A stretch of DNA of 64,000 nucleotides from JAJTFW01 sp046330075. GTDB taxonomy: Bacteria > Bacteroidota > Bacteroidia > AKYH767-A > OLB10. This document shows positions 8,201-17,801 of this stretch, in pieces. The translations under genes were made by a program, and so were the position numbers. Every line of letters starts with the position of its first letter. Position 1 is the stretch's first letter. Below the pieces are notes generated by a model. The model did no database searches and was not told the origin of the DNA. It saw only the letters and a list, made by a program, of their open reading frames with translations. Location of the stretch: positions 1-64,000 of the forward strand of contig JAXLTL010000005.1 in the NCBI GenBank assembly GCA_046330075.1, read 5' to 3'.

Positions 8201-9550
8201 CAAAAAGTAGATACACAACTCATTTCAAAATATGCATTCCATTATTTAAAGACGTATTTTGAACGAGTAGAAGTTCAAAAAGGTAGTATTACAGCTGAAT
8301 TCCGAAAAATATACAAACTGCAAGTGGCCGACGAAAAGAAAGACCGGAGTAAACATTCGCACCATGCTAAAGATGCAGCAGTATTAACGCTTATTCCTGT
8401 TGCAGCAAAACGTGATGAGATTTTGGAAAAATATTACGAAGAAAAAGAGAAAAATCTGAAAGCTACATTTACAGTTGAACCTTACAAAGGATTTAAACGA
8501 GAGTTCGTTTGGAGCATTGACGATAGTCTTTTGATAAACAATATTGTGAATAATCAGGCGCTAACACCTGCCAAACGGAAGGTGCGCAAGCGAGGCAAAG
8601 AAGTAATAATTAATGGTAATATTCGTTGGGCAACAGGCGATAGCATTCGCGGACAATTACACCAAGATACTTTTTATGGCGCAATTAGACCTGCACAAAT
8701 AGGAGCAAACGGAAATCTTCTGCGAGATGAAAACGGAAAATTCATTCAAGAGGAAAATATAAAATATGTTCAAAGAATTCCTTTTAACGTAGATTTTACA
8801 GGTATAGATAAAATAGTTGATGAAGGATTAAAAAAACAAATAAAAGAACATGTACAAAGGGCAGGAAGCTTCAAAAAAGCATTTGAGGAAGGGATTTATT
8901 TGCTAGACAAAAACCGCAACCCGCACGGAAATAAAATCAGACATATTCGAGTTTGGGCAAGCGTTTCAGAGCCATTGCCAATTAAGAAACATACCCATCT
9001 ATCTGACAAAGAATATAAGCAGCATTATTGGGCAGCGAATGGTGAAAATTTCGCATATGGTCTTTATGAAAATGACCAAAAACATCGAGGTTTCAAATTA
9101 TTAAGTTTATTCAATGTAAGTAGGCTTAGTGGAACTTCTGACAAACTGAGAGAAATGTTTGAACAAGAAATTGAAATAAAAAGACCACAAGGAAAAGTTC
9201 AACTAAAATACGTTTTAACCTCGGGATTAAAAGTTATATTCTATAAAGAGAATATTTCTGAAATTCATGATCTGAAAAACGACTTACGAGCTATTTCTAA
9301 TCGGCTTTATATAATTAACAGCTTTGAAAAAGACGGCCGAATTAAACTTACTCATCACATTGATAGTCGTTCAGATAATGACCTAAAAGCTTTAGAAGAA
9401 ATTTATGGAAAAGCGTATTGGCAAGGGTTTTCCCAAGTGAATTTTGAAAATCCTTATCCAAAGTTGAAACTTTCAAAAGACAGCTTAAACTTTGCAGTAG
9501 AAAGCTACGATTTTGAGATAAAAATGGACGGTGTAATACATTGGAAATAA
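5216..9550 (+). CDS. cas9: CRISPR-associated endonuclease Cas9, type II-C (long Bacteroidota form)
   Basis: A 1444-aa RNA-guided DNA endonuclease. RuvC-I is at the N-terminus (GLDLGTNSIGWA, catalytic Asp8), followed by an Arg-rich bridge helix at about 54-72 (RTKKRSTRRLYQARKYRLW). RuvC-II has Glu735 (RVVVEVARDLND). The HNH domain has His871 (DFEHTIPRS) with Asn894 nearby (HDYNRTIKK). RuvC-III has His1050 and Asp1053 (SHHAKDAAVL). All catalytic residues are present, so it should cut both strands. The last 350 residues form the wedge and PAM-interacting region; the PAM cannot be read. Cas1 starts 1 bp after the stop; no csn2 or cas4 lies nearby, which makes the subtype II-C. Its A/T-rich codon use differs from the flanking core genes, suggesting horizontal acquisition. 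Confidence 0.97.
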   Translation: MSKILGLDLGTNSIGWAIRNTDLIENQIEKFGVVTFNKGIGLGKTGEFSYAAERTKKRSTRRLYQARKYRLWATLNHLITEGYCPLTIEDLNKWRYYSKEEAYKNNNAGRIYPIWNAAFEAWIKLDFDNDGKPDYQSPYQLRKEIAETELDFTKEVNRFKLGRALYHIAQRRGFKSSRKSADDSKEKETEENEVIDLQYSEKKRNKIISNLFEKYVDAKTVGWLFALLENDKIRIRESIAQYAIRENYKDEIKFIFRETQKLGLEHPLYKKLVETGNNKNDGSIFYKRPLRSQKGLVGKCTLEPNKYRAPISHPAFEAFRAWAFLNNIKFKENNQWKPLPIELKQEIYDELFFRKSKSYFPFSEISTLIKKKGKDWQLNYSFKTTVTACPVSARLKDIFGNDYLNIKIKKDKKSKSGKDFYDLEDIWHVLFNYEDQEYVTEFAKEKLKLSDVKTGEKERSDVEKFVIAWNACPVGYGMLSINAINKINLFLMKGLIYTEAVLLANIPEIIGKKLWQENEQLLLSSVSNIIAENRQQKTILNIVNNLVSKHKNLDENKFGYKNNNYILAESDLNDIQNAIDEQFGISNWNSLPEDEKKYIFDTVKDCYQGYFAKQGMVRNNGNEERIVTIRSGNRSYHKTETGYYRLPKLIDTLKEFLYANFDHLEETKISRIYHPSEIYIYPPAKEIDGMLKLGSPKTGSFKNPMAMRTLHELRKLMNYMIETNQIDNETRVVVEVARDLNDANKRWAIGCWQRQREAENQKFEEAIKQLLGEDKSIKASAESNEDINKMRLFYEQNTEQTLPEVIEVEENAKGKRKKSAEKDEAIRWSGLGNNLIDKYRLWKEQGYQCLYTGKFIKLSDLFNENVIDFEHTIPRSKSFDNSLANLTVCYHDYNRTIKKNQIPTDLPNYDKEFDFGGNIGKCTAILPRLEAWQDKVERIKQQIDFWKTKSKKATDKSWKDDAIRQVHLWRMELDYWKNKLDRFTITEITSGFKNSQKVDTQLISKYAFHYLKTYFERVEVQKGSITAEFRKIYKLQVADEKKDRSKHSHHAKDAAVLTLIPVAAKRDEILEKYYEEKEKNLKATFTVEPYKGFKREFVWSIDDSLLINNIVNNQALTPAKRKVRKRGKEVIINGNIRWATGDSIRGQLHQDTFYGAIRPAQIGANGNLLRDENGKFIQEENIKYVQRIPFNVDFTGIDKIVDEGLKKQIKEHVQRAGSFKKAFEEGIYLLDKNRNPHGNKIRHIRVWASVSEPLPIKKHTHLSDKEYKQHYWAANGENFAYGLYENDQKHRGFKLLSLFNVSRLSGTSDKLREMFEQEIEIKRPQGKVQLKYVLTSGLKVIFYKENISEIHDLKNDLRAISNRLYIINSFEKDGRIKLTHHIDSRSDNDLKALEEIYGKAYWQGFSQVNFENPYPKLKLSKDSLNFAVESYDFEIKMDGVIHWK

Positions 9551-9551
9551 A

Positions 9552-10484
9552 TTGATCAAACGCACTCTATATTTCGGCAATCCGGCATACCTGTCTTTAA
9601 GTAATGCCCAGCTATTGGTGCGGTTGCCGGAGGTGGAAAAGAACGAAACCCTTCCAACTGAGTTTAAAAGAAGCGCTACAGCTTCCATTCCTGTGGAAGA
9701 TATTGGGATCGTAATTCTGGATAATAAACAGGTAACCATTACGCATGGATTATTAGATGCGCTTTTATCCAATAATGCGGTGGTACTTACCTGCGACGGC
9801 ACTCATCACCCTACCGGCTTATTGATGCCACTGAGTGGTAATACGATTCAAAATGAACGGTTCAGAGCACAATTAGACGCTACCGAACCCTTGAAAAAGC
9901 AACTCTGGGCACAAACGGTCGCACAAAAAATAAAAAACCAATACGCGGTGCTGAAAAGAAAAGGGGTGGCTGCCGATTATCTGCATCCCTTGTATAAAAA
10001 CGTAAAAAGCGGAGATGCGGATAATGCGGAAGCTACCGCTGCCCTATTCTACTGGCAGAAGCTATTTTATTTTGTTCCGGAATTTCGTCGATTCCGAGAA
10101 GGCATTCCGCCCAATAATTACCTGAATTACGGTTATGCAATTTTACGGGCTACCATGGCCAGAAGTATTGTCGGAGCCGGATTATTACCTACCCTGGGCA
10201 TTCACCATGCTAACCGCTACAATGCCTATTGTCTGGCTGACGACCTGATGGAACCTTATCGACCCTATGTGGACGAAGTAGTTTATGAGATTGTTGGTAA
10301 TCATGGCTTAACCAGCGAGTTACTCAAAGAAATCAAAACCGAACTATTGTGCATTCCTGCCATGGATGTTACGATAGACGGTGAAAAGAGTCCGCTGATG
10401 AATGCCACCCAACGTACAGCTGTCAGTCTGGTGAAATGTTTTAACGGAGAACAACGGAAATTACTGTATCCGGATATGTTATGA
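9552..10484 (+). CDS. cas1: CRISPR-associated endonuclease Cas1 (type II)
   Basis: Cas1 is the integrase of the spacer-acquisition complex with Cas2. The 310-aa protein starts with a TTG codon one base after the cas9 stop, giving MIKRTLYFGNPAYLS, the usual type II Cas1 N-terminus; the tight junction supports this start. The catalytic region is visible in order: NAEATAALFYWQKLF (metal-binding Glu about 159), LGIHHANRYNAYCLADDLME (His and Asp ligands near 224-238) and the C-terminal helix. Length is normal for the family. It overlaps cas2 by 4 bp (ATGA), so translation is probably coupled. Confidence 0.95.
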   Translation: MIKRTLYFGNPAYLSLSNAQLLVRLPEVEKNETLPTEFKRSATASIPVEDIGIVILDNKQVTITHGLLDALLSNNAVVLTCDGTHHPTGLLMPLSGNTIQNERFRAQLDATEPLKKQLWAQTVAQKIKNQYAVLKRKGVAADYLHPLYKNVKSGDADNAEATAALFYWQKLFYFVPEFRRFREGIPPNNYLNYGYAILRATMARSIVGAGLLPTLGIHHANRYNAYCLADDLMEPYRPYVDEVVYEIVGNHGLTSELLKEIKTELLCIPAMDVTIDGEKSPLMNATQRTAVSLVKCFNGEQRKLLYPDML

Positions 10485-10819
10485 AAACCGAACGATTAAA
10501 TGCTTATCGGGTAATGTGGACCATTGTTATGTACGATTTACCGACTGAAACAAAGAAAGAACGAAAGGTGGCTGCCCGGTTCAGAAAGGAGTTACTTCAA
10601 GATGGGTTTAACATGTTCCAATTCAGCTTGTACGTCAGGCACAGTGCCAGTGCAGAAAATGCAGACGTGCATAAAAAAAGGGTAAAGAAATGCCTCCCGG
10701 AAACCGGGAAAATCGGTATTTTACAAATTACCGATAAGCAATTCGGCCAAATGGAGATATACTACGGTAAAAAAGCACAAGCTACACCAGACGTACCCCA
10801 GCAACTGGAACTGTTTTAG
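10481..10819 (+). CDS. cas2: CRISPR-associated endoribonuclease/adaptor Cas2
   Basis: A 112-aa ferredoxin-like protein that dimerises and bridges two Cas1 dimers during spacer integration. The first strand is MWTIVMYDLPTETKKERKVA with the conserved Asp of the YDLP motif, followed by FRKELLQDGFNMFQFSLYVR, characteristic of type II Cas2. It starts inside the cas1 stop (ATGA overlap) and is the last gene of the cas operon, with a hairpin terminator 10 bp downstream. The array starts about 105 bp further on. Confidence 0.95.
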   Translation: MKTERLNAYRVMWTIVMYDLPTETKKERKVAARFRKELLQDGFNMFQFSLYVRHSASAENADVHKKRVKKCLPETGKIGILQITDKQFGQMEIYYGKKAQATPDVPQQLELF

Positions 10820-10828
10820 GAATAAAAA

Positions 10829-10850
10829 ATCCGGGCTGAGCCGGATCTTT
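10829..10850 (+). terminator. Terminator of the cas9-cas1-cas2 operon
   Basis: Stem ATCCGG (10829-10834) and CCGGAT (10841-10846) followed by CTTTTAAT, directly after cas2. The A-run on the left would also allow it to stop minus-strand transcripts leaving the array toward the cas genes. Confidence 0.7.
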
Positions 10851-10925
10851 TAATGCGAGACTGCCAGATTTTTGATTGGTTTATTCTTTGTAATCTATTG
10901 ATAAACGGTATTTTAAAGCCCAAAT

Positions 10926-11771
10926 ACTGTTTGTCACGAATTCAAAGATACATTTTGAGAGCAAATCACAACTTCTAGATCTTTGTTAGATCCTTTAGGC
11001 ACTGTTTGTCACGAATTCAAAGATACATTTTGAGAGCAAATCACAACATACTTTTTCGACTGTTTGTCACGAATTCAGATACATTGAGAGCAAATCACAA
11101 CTGTCCTAGATACTGTTTGTCACGAATTCAAAGATACATTTTGAGAGCAAATCACAACGTTCATTATCGATATAGACTGTTTGTCACGAATTCAAAGATA
11201 CATTTTGAGAGCAAATCACAACTGGCGCTGTTCGGCTCACTGTTTGTCACGAATTCAAAGATACATTTTGAGAGCAAATCACAACGTATCAGTATCTTTG
11301 TCAATCTTTTGCCTGGTCATGCGCAAATAACTGTTTGTCACGAATTCAAAGATACATTTTGAGAGCAAATCACAACTCTGTATATTTGATGTAAGGTACT
11401 GTTTGTCACGAATTCAAAGATACATTTTGAGAGCAAATCACAACCAACGTGTAGTCATTGGCGTACCACACTGTTTGTCACGAATTCAAAGATACATTTT
11501 GAGAGCAAATCACAACATCGTGAGTTCTAATTACTGTTTGTCACGAATTCAAAGATACATTTTGAGAGCAAATCACAACGCAGAACTGTTTGTCACGAAT
11601 TCAAAGATACATTTTAAGCATCACAATACAGGAAAGAGTCTACTGTTTGTCACGAATTCAAAGATACATTTTGAGAGCAAATCACAACAAAGTTGGCGTT
11701 GTTACGTCACTGTTTGTCACGAATTCAAAGATACATTTTGAGAGCAAATCACAACCACCACAACTATCGTT
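10926..11771. repeat. Cas2-proximal part of the array with collapsed spacers
   Basis: The first 13 spacers measure about 28, 11, 10, 17, 16, 44, 21, 25, 16, 5, 13, 20 and 16 nt, whereas the rest of the array is 29-31 nt. Eleven of the 13 repeats here are full-length type A; repeat 3 (11059-11101) lacks two bases at AAAG and two at TTTT, and repeat 11 (11585 to about 11628) lacks several bases between ATTTT and CACAA. Confidence 0.9.
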
Positions 11772-14700
11772 ACTGTTTGTCACGAATTCAAAGATACATT
11801 TTGAGAGCAAATCACAACTGAACAGCTTGCTTAAGAATGCCTGCTGTGACTGTTTGTCACGAATTCAAAGATACATTTTGAGAGCAAATCACAACGACCG
11901 GTGGCTGCTTTGCTTTCACCACGATACTGTTTGTCACGAATTCAAAGATACATTTTGAGAGCAAATCACAACCAGTATATGTCAGTATCTTTTATCTTTT
12001 GTACTGTTTGTCACGAATTCAAAGATACATTTTGAGAGCAAATCACAACATAATATTGGCACCGCTGCGGCTTGAAGTCACTGTTTGTCACGAATTCAAA
12101 GATACATTTTGAGAGCAAATCACAACAGGACGCCGTCCATGCATAAATACCGCGCCACTGTTTGTCACGAATTCAAAGATACATTTTGAGAGCAAATCAC
12201 AACTAACAAAAGATACAAAGACAAAGATACAAAACTGTTTGTCACGAATTCAAAGATACATTTTGAGAGCAAATCACAACGAATTATGCTCTGGCCGCTC
12301 AAAGAGCGCAACTGTTTGTCACGAATTCAAAGATACATTTTGAGAGCAAATCACAACATATCTTTAATCAAGCCTATACCAATCAGCACTGTTTGTCACG
12401 AATTCAAAGATACATTTTGAGAGCAAATCACAACGGCTGGTCTATTCCCCTGCCTATATCATCAACTGTTTGTCACGAATTCAAAGATACATTTTGAGAG
12501 CAAATCACAACTGTGGTGTCGGTAGTAGTTTTAAATCCATAACTGTTTGTCACGAATTCAAAGATACATTTTGAGAGCAAATCACAACATTGTAGCGTTG
12601 CTGTTTTCAGCAGCAGGCACTGTTTGTCACGAATTCAAAGATACATTTTGAGAGCAAATCACAACGTTGATACTTTAACAGCTGATTATGTAGACACTGT
12701 TTGTCACGAATTCAAAGATACATTTTGAGAGCAAATCACAACGGGGTAAATACGATTCTTTCTCTTAAAGATACTGTTTGTCACGAATTCAAAGATACAT
12801 TTTGAGAGCAAATCACAACCGCTGGTCTATTGGGTTTGGCACTCTGGCTACTGTTTGTCACGAATTCAAAGATACATTTTGAGAGCAAATCACAACGGTG
12901 CTGAATCCGGGGAGATTTACAGGAACACTGTTTGTCACGAATTCAAAGATACATTTTGAGAGCAAATCACAACTTCTCGGTCTTGAAATTGACGGCGATA
13001 ATTACTGTTTGTCACGAATTCAAAGATACATTTTGAGAGCAAATCACAACCGGTATTTGTTTTATATCTCTTTAATTGATACTGTTTGTCACGAATTCAA
13101 AGATACATTTTGAGAGCAAATCACAACTATGTGAATGACATACCCGGGGGGTATGGTACTGTTTGTCACGAATTCAAAGATACATTTTGAGAGCAAATCA
13201 CAACAGCATAGTAGAAAGCTATTAACTGATGGTACTGTTTGTCACGAATTCAAAGATACATTTTGAGAGCAAATCACAACTTGCCGGGCGGTCTGGATAG
13301 TCGCATGTATACTGTTTGTCACGAATTCAAAGATACATTTTGAGAGCAAATCACAACTGGCTGGTGGATGGTGATTGCAACCGGTTGACTGTTTGTCACG
13401 AATTCAAAGATACATTTTGAGAGCAAATCACAACTCAAAATTGCCTGATGAAAAACTGATTGAAACTGTTTGTCACGAATTCAAAGATACATTTTGAGAG
13501 CAAATCACAACAGCAGAACGTAAGTAATTGAGGGTGAGTCAACTGTTTGTCACGAATTCAAAGATACATTTTGAGAGCAAATCACAACGCAAACCAGTGT
13601 GTATTCACTATCTGGGGAACTGTTTGTCACGAATTCAAAGATACATTTTGAGAGCAAATCACAACATGCCACAGCAACAAGGCCGGAATCCGCTTACTGT
13701 TTGTCACGAATTCAAAGATACATTTTGAGAGCAAATCACAACAGTTCCAGTTGGATATACCTGATAGTGTATACTGTTTGTCACGAATTCAAAGATACAT
13801 TTTGAGAGCAAATCACAACTTGGTCATTGCATATTCTAAAACTTCATCTACTGTTTGTCACGAATTCAAAGATACATTTTGAGAGCAAATCACAACTTTA
13901 GAGATGTTCACAGCATAGCAATTGAAACTGTTTGTCACGAATTCAAAGATACATTTTGAGAGCAAATCACAACGCCGGATTAATTTATGCCTTCTCAGGT
14001 AAACTGTTTGTCACGAATTCAAAGATACATTTTGAGAGCAAATCACAACAATCACCCCTTTTAACGCCTTCCCGTCAGACTGTTTGTCACGAATTCAAAG
14101 ATACATTTTGAGAGCAAATCACAACTTAAGCATAGGTCTGTTTTGATTTTGAATTACTGTTTGTCACGAATTCAAAGATACATTTTGAGAGCAAATCACA
14201 ACACCGTGTATCCGATCTTGCTATCACACGTGACTGTTTGTCACGAATTCAAAGATACATTTTGAGAGCAAATCACAACATTCAACTGCTGCTGTCCTAC
14301 TGCGTTACACTGTTTGTCACGAATTCAAAGATACATTTTGAGAGCAAATCACAACCGGGCATGGTTTGATCCGGAGTTGATCAAAACTGTTTGTCACGAA
14401 TTCAAAGATACATTTTGAGAGCAAATCACAACTATGCGGCTTTCAGTTGATTTCAGTACCGGACTGTTTGTCACGAATTCAAAGATACATTTTGAGAGCA
14501 AATCACAACTCTGCCGTTCATTTGTGATGTGTATCCATACTGTTTGTCACGAATTCAAAGATACATTTTGAGAGCAAATCACAACTACGTGCCTGTTGTA
14601 ATTCTTCGCTGGATAACTGTTTGTCACGAATTCAAAGATACATTTTGAGAGCAAATCACAACTCTGCTATTAATGCCATTTCGTCGGAACCAACTGTTTG

Positions 14701-16617
14701 TCACGAATTCAAAGATACATTTTGAGAGCAAATCACAACCGGGTCGAGAGTGATACTTGCAATGTCGTCACTGTTTGTCACGAATTCAAAGATACATTTT
14801 GAGAGCAAATCACAACAAATTACCGGATGATAATATAAGCGTTAACACTGTTTGTCACGAATTCAAAGATACATTTTGAGAGCAAATCACAACTACAATT
14901 GGCCAACCTATCCAGCCGGGGTGACTGTTTGTCACGAATTCAAAGATACATTTTGAGAGCAAATCACAACAAGGAGGGTGATGGAATCCATCCCCCCCGA
15001 TACTGTTTGTCACGAATTCAAAGATACATTTTGAGAGCAAATCACAACCATTGGCTACGCGTCCGCCTCCGGTAACTAACTGTTTGTCACGAATTCAAAG
15101 ATACATTTTGAGAGCAAATCACAACCCGGAGGTTCACGATAAGTACGTTGAGCGGACTGTTTGTCACGAATTCAAAGATACATTTTGAGAGCAAATCACA
15201 ACAGGAGCTCGAAGTATCCTATGACAAGATGTACTGTTTGTCACGAATTCAAAGATACATTTTGAGAGCAAATCACAACAGTGATCTTTGAAGATGTTCC
15301 TGATGAATTACTGTTTGTCACGAATTCAAAGATACATTTTGAGAGCAAATCACAACACTGCCGTTGCGATCTGCTCAACAAAATCAACTGTTTGTCACGA
15401 ATTCAAAGATACATTTTGAGAGCAAATCACAACCAACAACTGTAAAGTTTATTGTGATCAGGAAACTGTTTGTCACGAATTCAAAGATACATTTTGAGAG
15501 CAAATCACAACTGGTGCGGGATATTCGTATCATGGGTATATACTGTTTGTCACGAATTCAAAGATACATTTTGAGAGCAAATCACAACGCAGCACAGGGC
15601 AACCCAACATTCCTGCAAACTGTTTGTCACGAATTCAAAGATACATTTTGAGAGCAAATCACAACCATTTCGCCTGAATGTTTTTTGTGTACTTGACTGT
15701 TTGTCACGAATTCAAAGATACATTTTGAGAGCAAATCACAACCGTTACAGCACGTTCAAAGTACGTATCCAACTGTTTGTCACGAATTCAAAGATACATT
15801 TTGAGAGCAAATCACAACTTATCGCTATGGCTACAGCCTTCGTAATAAACTGTTTGTCACGAATTCAAAGATACATTTTGAGAGCAAATCACAACTATCA
15901 GCCGTGACGATTGGGAAACGGTCATACTGTTTGTCACGAATTCAAAGATACATTTTGAGAGCAAATCACAACTATTTATCGGGAGACTCCACAGCGATAG
16001 CGACTGTTTGTCACGAATTCAAAGATACATTTTGAGAGCAAATCACAACCCGGAAGTGATCCTGAATAAGAGAGGAAATACTGTTTGTCACGAATTCAAA
16101 GATACATTTTGAGAGCAAATCACAACTGAAATCGCTCAGCGGACTTATTAACATCAACTGTTTGTCACGAATTCAAAGATACATTTTGAGAGCAAATCAC
16201 AACGGAATATCCTTTAACGTGACAGATCAGAGCACTGTTTGTCACGAATTCAAAGATACATTTTGAGAGCAAATCACAACATCCATCAGGTACTTCACTC
16301 CGTCAAGCGAACTGTTTGTCACGAATTCAAAGATACATTTTGAGAGCAAATCACAACTGCAACCTGGTTGCTGGTATCAGTTGAGTTACTGTTTGTCACG
16401 AATTCAAAGATACATTTTGAGAGCAAATCACAACTGATGCTCCGAAAGTCCCTTTTCGGGCTACACTGTTTGTCACGAATTCAAAGATACATTTTGAGAG
16501 CAAATCACAACTGAAACGTAGTCCAACACTCAGAGAATTTGACTGTTTGTCACGAATTCAAAGATACATTTTGAGAGCAAATCACAACTGACGGATTTAA
16601 ACGGATGCGCTCCATCG

Positions 16618-17738
16618 ACTGTTTATCACGAATTCAAAGATACATTCTGAGAGCTATTCACAACCTTCTTCTTGTATTAATGTTCAGGAAGTAGTTGTTT
16701 ATCACGAATTCAAAGATACATTCTGAGAGCTATTCACAACTCGGACGGCGATTTACCTTCATTCCCCCCGGTTGTTTATCACGAATTCAAAGATACATTC
16801 TGAGAGCTATTCACAACTGAATCTGTGCGACTCAAAAAACAATATTTGTTGTTTATCACGAATTCAAAGATACATTCTGAGAGCTATTCACAACAATCCT
16901 GCAGTATGGGAACTTTCTTCAGTGTTGTTTATCACGAATTCAAAGATACATTCTGAGAGCTATTCACAACAGCGTTCCCATGAGATCGCGCTTTCGCTTT
17001 GTTGTTTATCACGAATTCAAAGATACATTCTGAGAGCTATTCACAACATAGCGTGGGGTTATTTAGGTGCAGGTCAAGTTGTTTATCACGAATTCAAAGA
17101 TACATTCTGAGAGCTATTCACAACCGCTTTGATTGACAAACTCATTGAAATCTTGTTGTTTATCACGAATTCAAAGATACATTCTGAGAGCTATTCACAA
17201 CCACTAATCCAATCCCAATAAACTTTATCCTGTTGTTTATCACGAATTCAAAGATACATTCTGAGAGCTATTCACAACGAATGATGATACAGTATGCGGG
17301 TTTAGCGGTTGTTTGTCACGAATTCAAAGATACATTTTGAGAGCAAATCACAACAATCAGGTTCACGTAGAACCATGATGAGAGACTGTTTGTCACGAAT
17401 TCAAAGATACATTTTGAGAGCAAATCACAACGAAGAATGTTTTACCGTTTTCCATTACGCTACTGTTTGTCACGAATTCAAAGATACATTTTGAGAGCAA
17501 ATCACAACTCAGGGCAATAAGGGAGGGCGTAACAAATGACTGTTTGTCACGAATTCAAAGATACATTTTGAGAGCAAATCACAACTGATCTTGATCACCG
17601 GACTTATTAACAGACACTGTTTGTCACGAATTCAAAGATACATTCTGAGAGCTATTCACAACGTCATGACTACAATGCAAGGAGCGACAAAGTTGTTTAT
17701 CACGAATTCAAAGATACATTCTGAGAGCTATTCACAAA
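16618..17738. repeat. Array segment with type B and recombinant repeats
   Basis: Type B differs from type A at repeat positions 1, 2, 8, 30, 38 and 40 (+ orientation; GTTGTTTATC at the left end, GAGAGCTATTCACAAC at the right). Repeats at 16694, 16771, 16848, 16924, 17001, 17078, 17155, 17232 and 17692 are B. Those at 16618 (A at 1-2, B after), 17308 (B at 1-2, A after) and 17616 (A to position 8, B from 30) are recombinants. Those at 17385, 17462 and 17539 are A. Confidence 0.9.
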
Positions 17739-17801
17739 GTTTTGGAACTTGAATAACAAAATCTCCCAACTCAATACAATAATTGAAGATAGGTTGTATT
17801 T

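Larger units (their letters stand above)
10926..17738 (-). CRISPR. Type II-C CRISPR array, 91 repeats and 90 spacers
   Basis: I counted 91 copies of a 47-bp repeat, mostly spaced by 30-nt spacers (range 29-31 after 11772). In + orientation type A runs from ACTGTTTGTCACGAATTC to GCAAATCACAAC. Pairing to the tracrRNA shows that crRNAs are read from the minus strand (5' GTTGTGATTTGC...), toward the cas genes. Each repeat contains TATCTTTG in crRNA sense (repeat positions 23-30), a perfect Bacteroidota -7 box with TTG 18 bp upstream, so internal promoters are likely. Each intact repeat also contains GAATTC. Repeats 77-85 and 91 are a second type (B), with recombinant repeats at block borders. Repeats 3 and 11 have internal deletions, and the final repeat ends in A instead of C. 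Open frames in this stretch only read the repeat and are not genes. Confidence 0.98.

Noticed and set aside
11006..17494. Repetitive open frames reading SRIQRYILRANHN or LFVTNSKIHFESKSQ
   Set aside because: They are translations of the 47-bp CRISPR repeat in different frames, not proteins.
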